Origin: Burkholderiaceae bacterium
GTDB lineage: Bacteria; Pseudomonadota; Gammaproteobacteria; Burkholderiales; Burkholderiaceae_E
Length of the DNA stretch: 64,000 bases
Direction: 5' to 3'
Assembly (NCBI GenBank): GCA_023954045.1
Contig: JAMLIR010000012.1
Coordinates: 62,001-126,000, forward strand
Shown here one piece after another: positions 52,252 through 59,996 of the stretch. Positions within the stretch are counted from its first letter, which is position 1. The number at the start of each line of letters is the position of its first letter. Position numbers and translations under genes: made by a program. The notes under the pieces were generated by a model. That model was given only the letters and a program-made list of their open reading frames with translations, made no database searches and was not told the DNA's origin.

Positions 52252-52258
52252 CGAGGCT

Positions 52259-53350
52259 ATGCTCTTCAAGAAGGCGCTTCGGCGCGACCTCGTCAATCTC
52301 GCCGGCACCGTCTTCGCGACCCTGTTCGTCATCATGCTGACGACGTCGCTGATCCGGCTCCTCGGGCGCGCGGCCGGCGGCCGCGTCGACACCGGTAGCG
52401 TGCTGCCGCTGATCGCGTTCAACGCGATCACGATCCTCCCGGTGCTGCTGGTGCTCACGATCTACATCGCGGTGCTGATGTCGCTCACGCGCGCCTATCG
52501 CGATTCCGAGATGGTCATCTGGTTCGCCAGCGGGCAGAGCCTCGCGGCCTGGGTGCGGCCGGTGCTCGGATTCGCCGCTCCGATCGCGTTGCTGATCGCG
52601 CTGATCGCGTTCTTCGTATCGCCGTGGGCCGAGCGGCAGGCGAGCGAGTACCAGCAGCGCTTCGCGCAGCGCGAGGACGTCTCGCAGGTGTCGGCCGGGC
52701 GCTTTCGCGAGTCGGTGTCGGCCAACCGCGTGTTCTTCGTCGAGGAACTGAACGAGGCCCAGACCGAGGTGCGCAACGTGTTCGTCACGCAGCGGCGTGG
52801 CGACCTCGTCACCGTCGTGGTCTCGCGGGCCGGGCGCATCGAGAACGAGCGCGACGGCACGCGCTTCCTCGTGCTCGAGGACGGCCGCCGATACGACGGC
52901 GCCGAGGGTCGGCCCGACTTCCGCCTGATGGAATTCGAGCGCTACGGTCTGCGACTCGAGCCCCGCAACCCCCCGCTGGCCGACCAGCGCGCAAAGGTGA
53001 AGTCGACGCTGGAGCTGCTGCAGGACCCGACGCCGCGGCACCTGGGCGAGCTGTCGTGGCGGATCAGCCTGCCGGTGTCGGCGCTGCTGATGGCGCTGCT
53101 TGCGATCCCGTTGTCGGCGATCAATCCGCGCGTCGGGCGTTCGATCAACCTCCTCGTGGCGTTGCTGCTCTACGTCACCTACAGCAACCTGATCTCGCTG
53201 GTGCAGGCCTGGATCGCCGGCGAGAAACTGCCGTTCTCGATCGGCGCCTGGGCGCTTCACGTCATCGTGCTGGCGCTGGCCGGCGTCCTGTTCTGGCGAC
53301 GCACGACGCTGCCGCGCTGGCCGCTGCGCCGCCTGGTGCTGCGCGGATGA
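52259..53350 (+). CDS. lptF: LPS export ABC transporter permease LptF
   Basis: A 363-residue inner-membrane permease of the LptB2FG complex that extracts LPS and feeds it to the periplasmic bridge. Six helices flank a periplasmic beta-jellyroll. Visible features are [16 protein letters not shown], the helix-2 segment [32 protein letters not shown] (in pieces), the coupling-helix motif [27 protein letters not shown], and the last helices. The start ATG at 52259 lies just behind the divergent promoter. Its stop overlaps lptG by 4 bp. Confidence 0.95.
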   Translation: MLFKKALRRDLVNLAGTVFATLFVIMLTTSLIRLLGRAAGGRVDTGSVLPLIAFNAITILPVLLVLTIYIAVLMSLTRAYRDSEMVIWFASGQSLAAWVRPVLGFAAPIALLIALIAFFVSPWAERQASEYQQRFAQREDVSQVSAGRFRESVSANRVFFVEELNEAQTEVRNVFVTQRRGDLVTVVVSRAGRIENERDGTRFLVLEDGRRYDGAEGRPDFRLMEFERYGLRLEPRNPPLADQRAKVKSTLELLQDPTPRHLGELSWRISLPVSALLMALLAIPLSAINPRVGRSINLLVALLLYVTYSNLISLVQAWIAGEKLPFSIGAWALHVIVLALAGVLFWRRTTLPRWPLRRLVLRG

Positions 53351-54480
53351 AGACGCTGCGCTCCTACCTCGGCCGGCAGATCCTGGCCGCGCTGGTGTTC
53401 GTGCTGTTCGGCTTCCTGGCGCTGTTCGCGTTCTTCGACTTCATCAACGAGCTCGACGACGTCGGCCGCGGCGGCTACCGCCTCCAGCACGCGCTTGCAT
53501 TCGTGCTGCTCGGCCTGCCTGCCCACGTCTACGAGCTGATGCCCATCGTCGCGCTGATCGGCACCATCTACGCGCTGGCGCAGTTCGCGGCGAACTCCGA
53601 GTTCACGGCGATGCGCGCCGCCGGGCTCAGCCGCCGCCAGGCGCTGGCGACCGTCGCGCGCATCGGGCTGTTCGTCGCGGTCCTCACCGCGCTGGTCGGC
53701 GAGATCCTTTCGCCGGCCGCCGAGCGGCTCGCCCAGCAACTCAGGCTGTCGGCGATCGGCGCTTCGGTCGCCGGGCAATTCCGCTCGGGCCTGTGGCTGA
53801 AGGATTCGGTACGAGGTTCGGGCGGCGAAGTCGAGCGGCTTCGCTTCGTCAACATCGGCGAGTTGCTGCCCGACGGCACGCTGCGGGACGTGCGCGTCTT
53901 CGAGTTCGACGTCGAGATGCGGCTCTCCGAGATCGTCCACGCCGATTCCGCGCACTACGCGCCCCCCGATGCGTGGCGGCTCACCGGGGTCGACGCGACG
54001 CGCTTCGTCGAGGCGCGCGCGGGGGACGACGCGCCAGTGCTGCGCGCCGAGCAACTCCGCCCTGCCGAGCGGCTCTGGAAGAGCGACCTGACCCCGGCGC
54101 TGCTCGGCGTGCTGCTGGTGCAGCCCGACCGCATGTCGGCGGTGAGCCTCTACAGGTACGTGCGCCACCTGCAGGAGAATCGCCAGAACTCGAGCCAGTA
54201 CGAGATCGCGCTTGCGAAGAAGCTCGTCTATCCGCTGGCGGTGATCGTGATGATGGCGCTCGCACTGCCGTTCGCGTACCTGCAGGCGCGCGCCGGCGGC
54301 ATCGGCTACAAGGTGTTCGCCGGGATCATGCTCGGCATCGCCTTCCACTTCCTGAACGGGCTGTTCTCGCACCTCGGCCTGCTGAACACCTGGCCCCCGC
54401 TGCTGTCGGTCAGCATCCCGAGCCTGGGCGCTTTCGTGCTGGCGCTCGGCATGCTCGCCTGGGTCGACCGGACGCGCTGA
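53347..54480 (+). CDS. lptG: LPS export ABC transporter permease LptG
   Basis: A 377-residue permease partner of LptF. N-terminus [20 protein letters not shown], then FDFINELDDVGRGGYRL, a PAHVYELMPIVALIGTIYALAQFA block (in pieces), the coupling helix NSEFTAMRAAGLSRRQAL, and a late KLVYPLAVIVMMALALPFAY helix. Its ATG at 53347 overlaps the lptF stop (ATGA). Length is normal. LptB and the ATPase side are encoded elsewhere. It is the last gene of this unit; a terminator lies about 200 bp downstream. Confidence 0.95.
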   Translation: MKTLRSYLGRQILAALVFVLFGFLALFAFFDFINELDDVGRGGYRLQHALAFVLLGLPAHVYELMPIVALIGTIYALAQFAANSEFTAMRAAGLSRRQALATVARIGLFVAVLTALVGEILSPAAERLAQQLRLSAIGASVAGQFRSGLWLKDSVRGSGGEVERLRFVNIGELLPDGTLRDVRVFEFDVEMRLSEIVHADSAHYAPPDAWRLTGVDATRFVEARAGDDAPVLRAEQLRPAERLWKSDLTPALLGVLLVQPDRMSAVSLYRYVRHLQENRQNSSQYEIALAKKLVYPLAVIVMMALALPFAYLQARAGGIGYKVFAGIMLGIAFHFLNGLFSHLGLLNTWPPLLSVSIPSLGAFVLALGMLAWVDRTR

Positions 54481-54678
54481 GCCGTGGGTGCGGATGCCCC
54501 GCGAGGCCGGTCCGACGACGCGCTGGCGCCTGTCATGGACAAGATTCCCGTGGACGCGCGGGCCCCGGCTGAATTAGCATGTGGCGCAATCCGGCGGGCG
54601 CGCCGGCCCTTCGGGGGCGCGGCGCGCCTGGCTGGCCGGAACCGAGGAGGAGGAGGGGCAGCGATGCTGCCGTTTCGG

Positions 54679-54707
54679 GGCGCACAGCGATGTGCGCCGT
54701 TTTTTTT
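54679..54707 (+). terminator. Intrinsic terminator between lptG and the glycosyltransferase gene
   Basis: GGCGCACA, GCGA, TGTGCGCC, then G and eight T: a textbook stem-loop and U-tract. A smaller hairpin (GGCAGC, GAT, GCTGCC at 54657-54671) stands directly upstream, preceded by a run of AGG repeats. It is 199 bp past the lptG stop and 30 bp before the glycosyltransferase ATG. It could end lptFG, or act as an attenuator in the leader of the next gene. Confidence 0.8.
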
Positions 54708-54737
54708 GCCCGGTCGCGGACGGCCGGCCGTTTGCCG

Positions 54738-56270
54738 ATGATCGCCTGGATCGAGCGCGCGTTCGCCGACGTTGCGGCCGCGCGGCGCAGTTTCCTCGTA
54801 GTGCTGGTGGTTCTGACGCTGCTGCGGGCGTGGTTCGCGGCCGCGCTTCCGTTCACCAGCGACGAGGCCTACTTCCTGATGTGGGGGCGCAACCTCGATT
54901 GGGGCTTCTACGACCATCCCCCGCTGATCGGCTGGATGCTCGCCGCGCTCGACGCGATCTCGGGCCATCGCTTCGTGCTGCGGCTGCCTGCGCTGCTCGC
55001 GCCGCCGCTGGTCGCCGCGGTCGGCTGGCGGCTGCTGCGTCGCCAGGGCGAAGCGCTGGCCTGGTCGGGCGCCACGCTGCTGCTGCTCGTGCCGCTGAAC
55101 GCGTGGAACGTCGCGATCACCACCGACATTCCGCTGATGATGTTCAGCGCGCTGACGCTGGGGCTGTACCTGCGCGCGCGGCGCACCGGGCGCATGGCCG
55201 ACTTCCTGCTCGCCGGACTCGCGCTGGGCGGCGCGCTGCTGTCGAAGTACTTCGCCGGAATGCTCGCGATCGCGATATTCCTCGACACGATGCGCAGGCC
55301 CGATCGCCGCTCGCTCGCCGGGCTCGCCTGGGTGGTCGCCGGGTCGCTGCCCGCGGCCGCGATCCAGATCGCCTGGAACGCGCAGCATTGCTGGCCCAAC
55401 GTGATGTTCAACCTGGTCAACCGGCACGGCGACGCCGGCCTGTCGTGGCGCACGCCGCTGCTGTACCTGCTGAGCGTGGCCTACGTGTTCACGCCGGCCG
55501 TGGCCTGGCGGCTGGCTGCCGGGACGGCGGCCGCGATCACGGCGGGTGACGAGCGCAGCTCGCTGCGCTGGCTCGCGCTGGCGCCGCTGGCCATCTTCGC
55601 TGTGCTGTCGCTGGTCAAGACGATCGGCCTGCACTGGCTCGCGAGCTTCGTGCTGCCGGCGGTCGCCTGGTACCTGCTGTCGTCGTCCGCGCGTGCGCGC
55701 GCGGCCGCGATCGGTACGGCCGGCCTGATCGCCGTCGCGCACTGGCTCGTGATCGGCGCGCTGGCGCTTGTGCCCACGGAAGCCTTCAAGTCCTGGAGCA
55801 ACTACCAGGGGCTGGTGATGACGGTCCACGCCGACGAACTCGCGCGCGCGCTGGCGCCCTGGCGCGGGCGCTACGCGATCGCCTCCGACGGATACTCGCC
55901 GGCGGTCACGATCGGCTACGCGCTCGGCGAGCACGTGCTGGTGTTCGGTCCGGGCACCAGCCACGCGCGCCACGACGACATCCTGACCGACTTCCGCGAG
56001 CTCGACGGCCGCGACATCCTGATCGTGAAGCGCAGGGACTATTCGCGCGGCGACTACGAGCCCTACTTCGAGAGGGTGAGCGTCCGCGACATCGAGATCC
56101 GCGGCGCAGTGTTCCACCTGATCGAGGGCCACGGCTTCCGGTACCCCGCATATCGCGATCGCGTGCTCGACGCGGTGCGCCAGCGCTACTACGCGCTGCC
56201 GCGCTGGCTGCCCTCGGGTCCGTGCTACTTCTGCGATCGGTACTTTCCCGAGCGCGCCTGCCACCGCTGA
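54738..56270 (+). CDS. ArnT-like glycosyltransferase (GT39/GT83 family, membrane)
   Basis: A 510-residue integral membrane glycosyltransferase with about 10-12 helices and a C-terminal soluble domain. The first loop carries the acidic catalytic motif SDEAYFLMWGRNL and the YDHPPLIGWML segment that typify ArnT/PMT-like, lipid-phosphate sugar-dependent transferases. The C-terminal soluble part contains YAIASDGYSPAVTIGYAL and ends GPCYFCDRYFPERACHR. It may modify lipid A or another envelope polymer; donor and acceptor are not known. The ATG at 54738 is used because a longer in-frame start would have to pass through the terminator stem. Confidence 0.85.
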   Translation: MIAWIERAFADVAAARRSFLVVLVVLTLLRAWFAAALPFTSDEAYFLMWGRNLDWGFYDHPPLIGWMLAALDAISGHRFVLRLPALLAPPLVAAVGWRLLRRQGEALAWSGATLLLLVPLNAWNVAITTDIPLMMFSALTLGLYLRARRTGRMADFLLAGLALGGALLSKYFAGMLAIAIFLDTMRRPDRRSLAGLAWVVAGSLPAAAIQIAWNAQHCWPNVMFNLVNRHGDAGLSWRTPLLYLLSVAYVFTPAVAWRLAAGTAAAITAGDERSSLRWLALAPLAIFAVLSLVKTIGLHWLASFVLPAVAWYLLSSSARARAAAIGTAGLIAVAHWLVIGALALVPTEAFKSWSNYQGLVMTVHADELARALAPWRGRYAIASDGYSPAVTIGYALGEHVLVFGPGTSHARHDDILTDFRELDGRDILIVKRRDYSRGDYEPYFERVSVRDIEIRGAVFHLIEGHGFRYPAYRDRVLDAVRQRYYALPRWLPSGPCYFCDRYFPERACHR

Positions 56271-56411
56271 CCTTCGCGCCGCGGCCGCGCGCCGCGAGCC
56301 TCGGGAAAATCCCGATGCGCCGAAAGCCCTCTGCCCGGGCACTCGCCTGCCTGCTCCGCTTATCCTTCCCCGATCGTCACTGGATCCGGATCGAGGAGGG
56401 GGACAGGTCGC

Positions 56412-57530
56412 ATGCGCTCGAGCGCCCACGGCATCATCGGCGCCGCCACGCCGGTCGTCGAGTCGAGCGTCGCGCCGGCCGTCGGGTTCCTCGCGCAGGC
56501 CTTCGTGCGCTGCGCGTCGGTGCTCGCGGCGGCGTCCGCCGTCGTACTGCTCGCCGCGTGGTCGGCGGCGGCGCGCGCGCAGCCACTCACGCTGCGCACC
56601 TCGAGCTGGCTGCCGGCGACGCACCCGCTGTCGCAGTCGCAGGCGAAGTGGTGCGCCGACGTCGAGCGCGCCACGTCCGAGCGCGTGCGCTGCACGCCCC
56701 TGCCGCGGGCCGTGAGCCCGCCGCCGGGCACCTTCGATGCGGTGCGCGACGGGCTGGCCGACCTGTCCTTTTCGGTGCACGGCTACACGCCGGGACGCTA
56801 CCCGCTCGCGCAGATCGCGGAGTTGCCGTTCGCCGGCGACACGGCCGAGATCGCGTCGGTGGCCTACCAGCGGGTCTTCGCGCGCCACCTGGCCGCGCTC
56901 AACGAGCACCGCGGCCTGAAGGTGATCACCGTGTTCACGCACGGCCCCGGGCAGATCTATGGCGCGCGCCGCCCGATCGCGTCGCTCGCCGACCTGCGCG
57001 GACTGCGCTTTCGCGTCGACGGCGGCACGGTGAGCGACATCGGCAAGGCGATCGGCGCGACGGTGGTCATGAAGCCGGCCTCCGAGACGCTGGACCTGCT
57101 CGCCTCGGGCGCGATCGACGGCAGCTTCTCGCCCGCCGAGTCGTTCTCGTCGCTGCGGCTCGAGAAGGCGATCCACTACCGCACGGTCGTGCCGGGTGGG
57201 CTGTACAACACCAGTTTCGCGTTCGTGATGAACCAGGCCGCCTGGGACCGGATCTCGAAGACCGACCAGGCGGCGATCGAGCGGCTCTCGGGCGAGTACG
57301 CCGCGACGCTGTTCGGCCGCGCCTGGGACCAGGCCGATCGGCGCGGCATTGCGCTGATGCAGGCGACCGGCTTGCGCACCACGGTCGCCGGCAAGGCTTT
57401 CGTCGACGAGGTGCGCGCGAAGGTGGCGCCGCTCGATCGCAAGTGGATCGTCGACGCGAGGGCGCGCGGCCTGGCCAATCCGGAGCAGGTGCTCCGGGAG
57501 TTCCGGGCCGAGGTCGCGAAGCTGCGGTAG
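56412..57530 (+). CDS. TRAP transporter substrate-binding protein (DctP family), orphan
   Basis: A 372-residue periplasmic receptor. A long N-terminus precedes the signal hydrophobic segment at about 34-52, ending ARAQPLTLRTSSW. DctP features are LPATHPLSQSQAKWCADVER, PGTFDAVRDGLADLSFSVHGY (in pieces), LRGLRFRVDGGT, GAIDGSFSPAESF and PGGLYNTSFAFVMN, with the conserved arginine region RFRV. AGGAGGGGG sits 9 bp before the ATG, supporting this start. No DctQ/DctM permease genes are adjacent, so the receptor must work with permeases elsewhere or in another role. Confidence 0.88.
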   Translation: MRSSAHGIIGAATPVVESSVAPAVGFLAQAFVRCASVLAAASAVVLLAAWSAAARAQPLTLRTSSWLPATHPLSQSQAKWCADVERATSERVRCTPLPRAVSPPPGTFDAVRDGLADLSFSVHGYTPGRYPLAQIAELPFAGDTAEIASVAYQRVFARHLAALNEHRGLKVITVFTHGPGQIYGARRPIASLADLRGLRFRVDGGTVSDIGKAIGATVVMKPASETLDLLASGAIDGSFSPAESFSSLRLEKAIHYRTVVPGGLYNTSFAFVMNQAAWDRISKTDQAAIERLSGEYAATLFGRAWDQADRRGIALMQATGLRTTVAGKAFVDEVRAKVAPLDRKWIVDARARGLANPEQVLREFRAEVAKLR

Positions 57531-57595
57531 ACGATCGCGCGGCTCGCGGCGCGCGGTATCCTGCGCCGAACGAGTCCACCCCGGAGAACACGGCG

Positions 57596-58489
57596 ATGTC
57601 GAAGATCGGATTCATCGGAGCGGGCGCGATGGGCGCGCCGATGATCGGGCACCTGCTCGGCGCGGGCCACGAGGTGGCCGTGCACGTTCGCCGCCGCGAG
57701 GCGGCGAGCACATTGCTCGCGCGCGGCGCGCGCTACGCGGCGACACCCGCGGAGGCGGCGAACGGCGCCGAATTCATCTGCACCAACGTGACCAACACGG
57801 CCGACGTCGAGTCGGTGCTGTTCGGCGAGAACGGCGCGGCGGGCGCGACCGCACCCGGGAGCGTCGTGATCGACTTCTCGACCATCTCCGCGGTGGCCAC
57901 GCGCGAGTTCGCGCGCCGCCTCGCGCAGCGGGGCGTCGACATGCTCGACTGCCCGGTGTCGGGCGGCGCGGTCGGGGCGCAGCAAGCGTCGCTGTCGATC
58001 ATCGTCGGCGGCGAAGCGGCGGTGCTCGAACGCGCCCGCCCGCTGCTGGAGAAGCTCGGGCGCACGATCACGCACGTCGGCGGCCACGGCGCGGGGCAGG
58101 TCGTGAAGGCCTGCAACCAGATCGTCCAGGTGGTCAACATCGAGGGCATCGCGGAGGCGATGCTGTTCGCGGCGGCCAACGGCGTCGATCCGTCGCGGAT
58201 GCTGCCGGCGCTTCAGGCCGGGATGGCGGGCAGCAGGATGCTCGACCTGATGGGTCCGAAGATGGTCGCGCGGGACTTCGCGGCCGGCATCGAGGCGCGG
58301 CTGCACCAGAAGGACTTCGGGCTCGTCGTCCAGATGACGCAGGCGCTCGGCCTGTCGCTGCCCGCGGCCGCGATCGTCTCGCAGCAATTGAACGCGCTGG
58401 TCGGCAACGGCTGGGGGCGCGACGACACTTCGTCGCTGCTGCGCGTGCTCGAGGGCGCCAATCGCAGCCGCGCCGCGAACGACGAGTAG
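57596..58489 (+). CDS. glxR: 2-hydroxy-3-oxopropionate (tartronate semialdehyde) reductase-like
   Basis: A 297-residue beta-hydroxyacid dehydrogenase. Rossmann motif KIGFIGAGAMGAPMIGHLL, substrate loop MLDCPVSGGAVGAQQ, catalytic lysine in GAGQVVKACNQI, and C-terminal HQKDFGLVVQM. These match GlxR/GarR-type tartronate semialdehyde reductases, which turn the glyoxylate carboligase product into glycerate. 3-Hydroxyisobutyrate dehydrogenase activity is an alternative. It lies between the TRAP receptor and a convergent alpha/beta hydrolase with only 4 bp between stops. It is distinct from the paralogue at 27485. Confidence 0.85.
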   Translation: MSKIGFIGAGAMGAPMIGHLLGAGHEVAVHVRRREAASTLLARGARYAATPAEAANGAEFICTNVTNTADVESVLFGENGAAGATAPGSVVIDFSTISAVATREFARRLAQRGVDMLDCPVSGGAVGAQQASLSIIVGGEAAVLERARPLLEKLGRTITHVGGHGAGQVVKACNQIVQVVNIEGIAEAMLFAAANGVDPSRMLPALQAGMAGSRMLDLMGPKMVARDFAAGIEARLHQKDFGLVVQMTQALGLSLPAAAIVSQQLNALVGNGWGRDDTSSLLRVLEGANRSRAANDE

Positions 58490-58493
58490 GCGG

Positions 58494-59369
58494 TCAGGCA
58501 CCCGGCGCCGCGCACAGCGCGAGCGCTGCCGCGTGCAGCGGTTGGCCCGGCTCCGCCAGCGCCTCCAGCACCGACAGGTGATGGCGTCCAGGCACCTCGA
58601 GCACCTCGACGGCGCCCGCGGGCCAGGCGGCGACCAGCGCCGCCGCCTGCCGGTGGAATTCGCTGCTCTCGAGCGCGCCGACCGCGGCGACCAGGCGCGC
58701 GCCGGCGACCGGCGGCATCCCGACCGGACTCAGCCGCCGCACCGAAGCGGCGTCGAGCCGCAGGTCGCCGGCCAGGAACGGCGTAGCGGCCACCGGACGC
58801 AGGTCGTGCAGGCCGCTGATCGACAGCCCGCTGCGCACCATGCGCCCGGGCAGGTCGCCGGCCCACTCGTTCCAGCGGGCGCACAGCATCATCGCGGCGA
58901 GGTGGCCGCCGGCCGAGTGGCCGCCGGTGACGATGCGCTCGCGATCGAACTCGTAGCGCGACGCGTGCCGGTACAGCCAGGCGTGCGCGTCCAGCACCTG
59001 TCGAACGATGGCCTCGACCGTGACCGACGGCGCCAGCGCGTAGTTGGGAATCGCGACGCTGATGCCGGCCGCGACCAGCGGCGGCGCGATCCACGAGAAG
59101 TCCGACTTGTCGAGCGATCTCCAGTAGCCGCCGTGCAGGAACACGAACAACGGCGCCCGCGGCGCGGCCGACGGGAAGAAATCGAGCCGCTCGGCGGGCG
59201 TTTCGCCGTAGGCGATGTCGTACAGGCCGGCTGAGCGGCGTCGCACCGCCGCCGCCTCGTCGGCCCAGCGCCGGAAGATCGCGGCGGACTCGGGAATCGC
59301 CGCGCGGGCGTTGTACTCGCGATCGAGCCACACGGGGTCGCGAAGCGGCGGCGCGGGCGTTCTTCTCAT
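58494..59369 (-). CDS. Alpha/beta hydrolase with HGGYWR motif
   Basis: A 291-residue alpha/beta hydrolase of the carboxylesterase/arylformamidase branch. The oxyanion-hole motif is FVFLHGGYWRSLDKSDF and the nucleophile Ser is in TGGHSAGGHLAAM, with a late histidine in VPGRHHLSVLEAL. The HGGYW form of the oxyanion motif is shared with eukaryotic kynurenine formamidases, so N-formylkynurenine is a possible substrate, but related esterases are common. It ends 4 bp from glxR and has no clear operon partner. Confidence 0.85.
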   Translation of the reverse strand: MRRTPAPPLRDPVWLDREYNARAAIPESAAIFRRWADEAAAVRRRSAGLYDIAYGETPAERLDFFPSAAPRAPLFVFLHGGYWRSLDKSDFSWIAPPLVAAGISVAIPNYALAPSVTVEAIVRQVLDAHAWLYRHASRYEFDRERIVTGGHSAGGHLAAMMLCARWNEWAGDLPGRMVRSGLSISGLHDLRPVAATPFLAGDLRLDAASVRRLSPVGMPPVAGARLVAAVGALESSEFHRQAAALVAAWPAGAVEVLEVPGRHHLSVLEALAEPGQPLHAAALALCAAPGA

Positions 59370-59463
59370 CGCGGGAATTCTACGTTGCCGACGTGCGGCG
59401 CCGGACTTCGCCTGCGCCGCGCCAGCGTCGCAGCAGGCGCGGCGGGCGTCGACCCCGGCGCAC

Positions 59464-59494
59464 TTGCGTCAGGCACCATACCATCATGTAGAAT
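59464..59494 (+). promoter_or_regulatory. Possible promoter of the TonB-system operon
   Basis: TTGCGT (59464-59469) and TAGAAT (59489-59494) lie 19 bp apart in an AT-rich stretch just before the ATG at 59502. Spacing is long and no Fur-like box was recognised, so this is tentative. Confidence 0.35.
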
Positions 59495-59501
59495 AAATCT
59501 T

Positions 59502-59900
59502 ATGAGGATGCCGGGTATGCGCGCCGGGTTGGCGCGAATGCTGAACTGGATCGTCGTCGCGGCGATGCTCTTCGGCGCGCTCGCGCCCACGCTCGGTCAC
59601 GCGTTTCCCGGCGACCCGTCGGCCGATTCGCAACTCACCGCGGTCTGCACGTCCACCGGCCTGAAGTTCGTGAAGGCCGATGCGGGCGACGACGGATCGT
59701 CGGAGCGCCCGACCGTCGCCGGGCCGGCCGACTGCCCGTTCTGCCTGCTCGCCCATTTCGCGGCGCTTCCCTCCGGCGGGCAGGGCTTCGTACCGTCGCC
59801 CCGGCTTTCCCCCGCGCCCATCGCGCGCCTGGCCGCCGCGCCCGTCGCGTCCCGACCGATCCATCCGGCCCAGCCCAGGGCCCCTCCAGTCCTTTCCTGA
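59502..59900 (+). CDS. DUF2946 family protein
   Basis: A 132-residue exported or membrane-anchored protein. It begins MRMPGMRAGLARMLNW, has a hydrophobic segment up to APTLGHAFPG, and then the DUF2946 signature: LTAVCTSTGLKFVKAD, followed by DCPFCLLAHFAALP. The cysteines and histidine suggest metal binding. Proteins of this family are usually encoded just before TonB-dependent receptors or copper genes. The ATG at 59502 is close to the AT-rich promoter-like region; two further in-frame ATGs follow at 59508 and 59517. Confidence 0.8.
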   Translation: MRMPGMRAGLARMLNWIVVAAMLFGALAPTLGHAFPGDPSADSQLTAVCTSTGLKFVKADAGDDGSSERPTVAGPADCPFCLLAHFAALPSGGQGFVPSPRLSPAPIARLAAAPVASRPIHPAQPRAPPVLS

Positions 59901-59996
59901 TCCGGCAAGTGCTGCCCGCCCGCCGGGCGGGTATCGGCATGCGCGCGCGCTCGCGCCGCACGCGCCTGCGTCACTGCATCGGGAAAGAGCATCATC

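Noticed and set aside
54579-54737. N-terminal extension of the glycosyltransferase from 54579
   Set aside because: It would have to translate through the two hairpins and T-tract, gives Arg/Gly/Pro-rich sequence, and the membrane protein starts cleanly at 54738.
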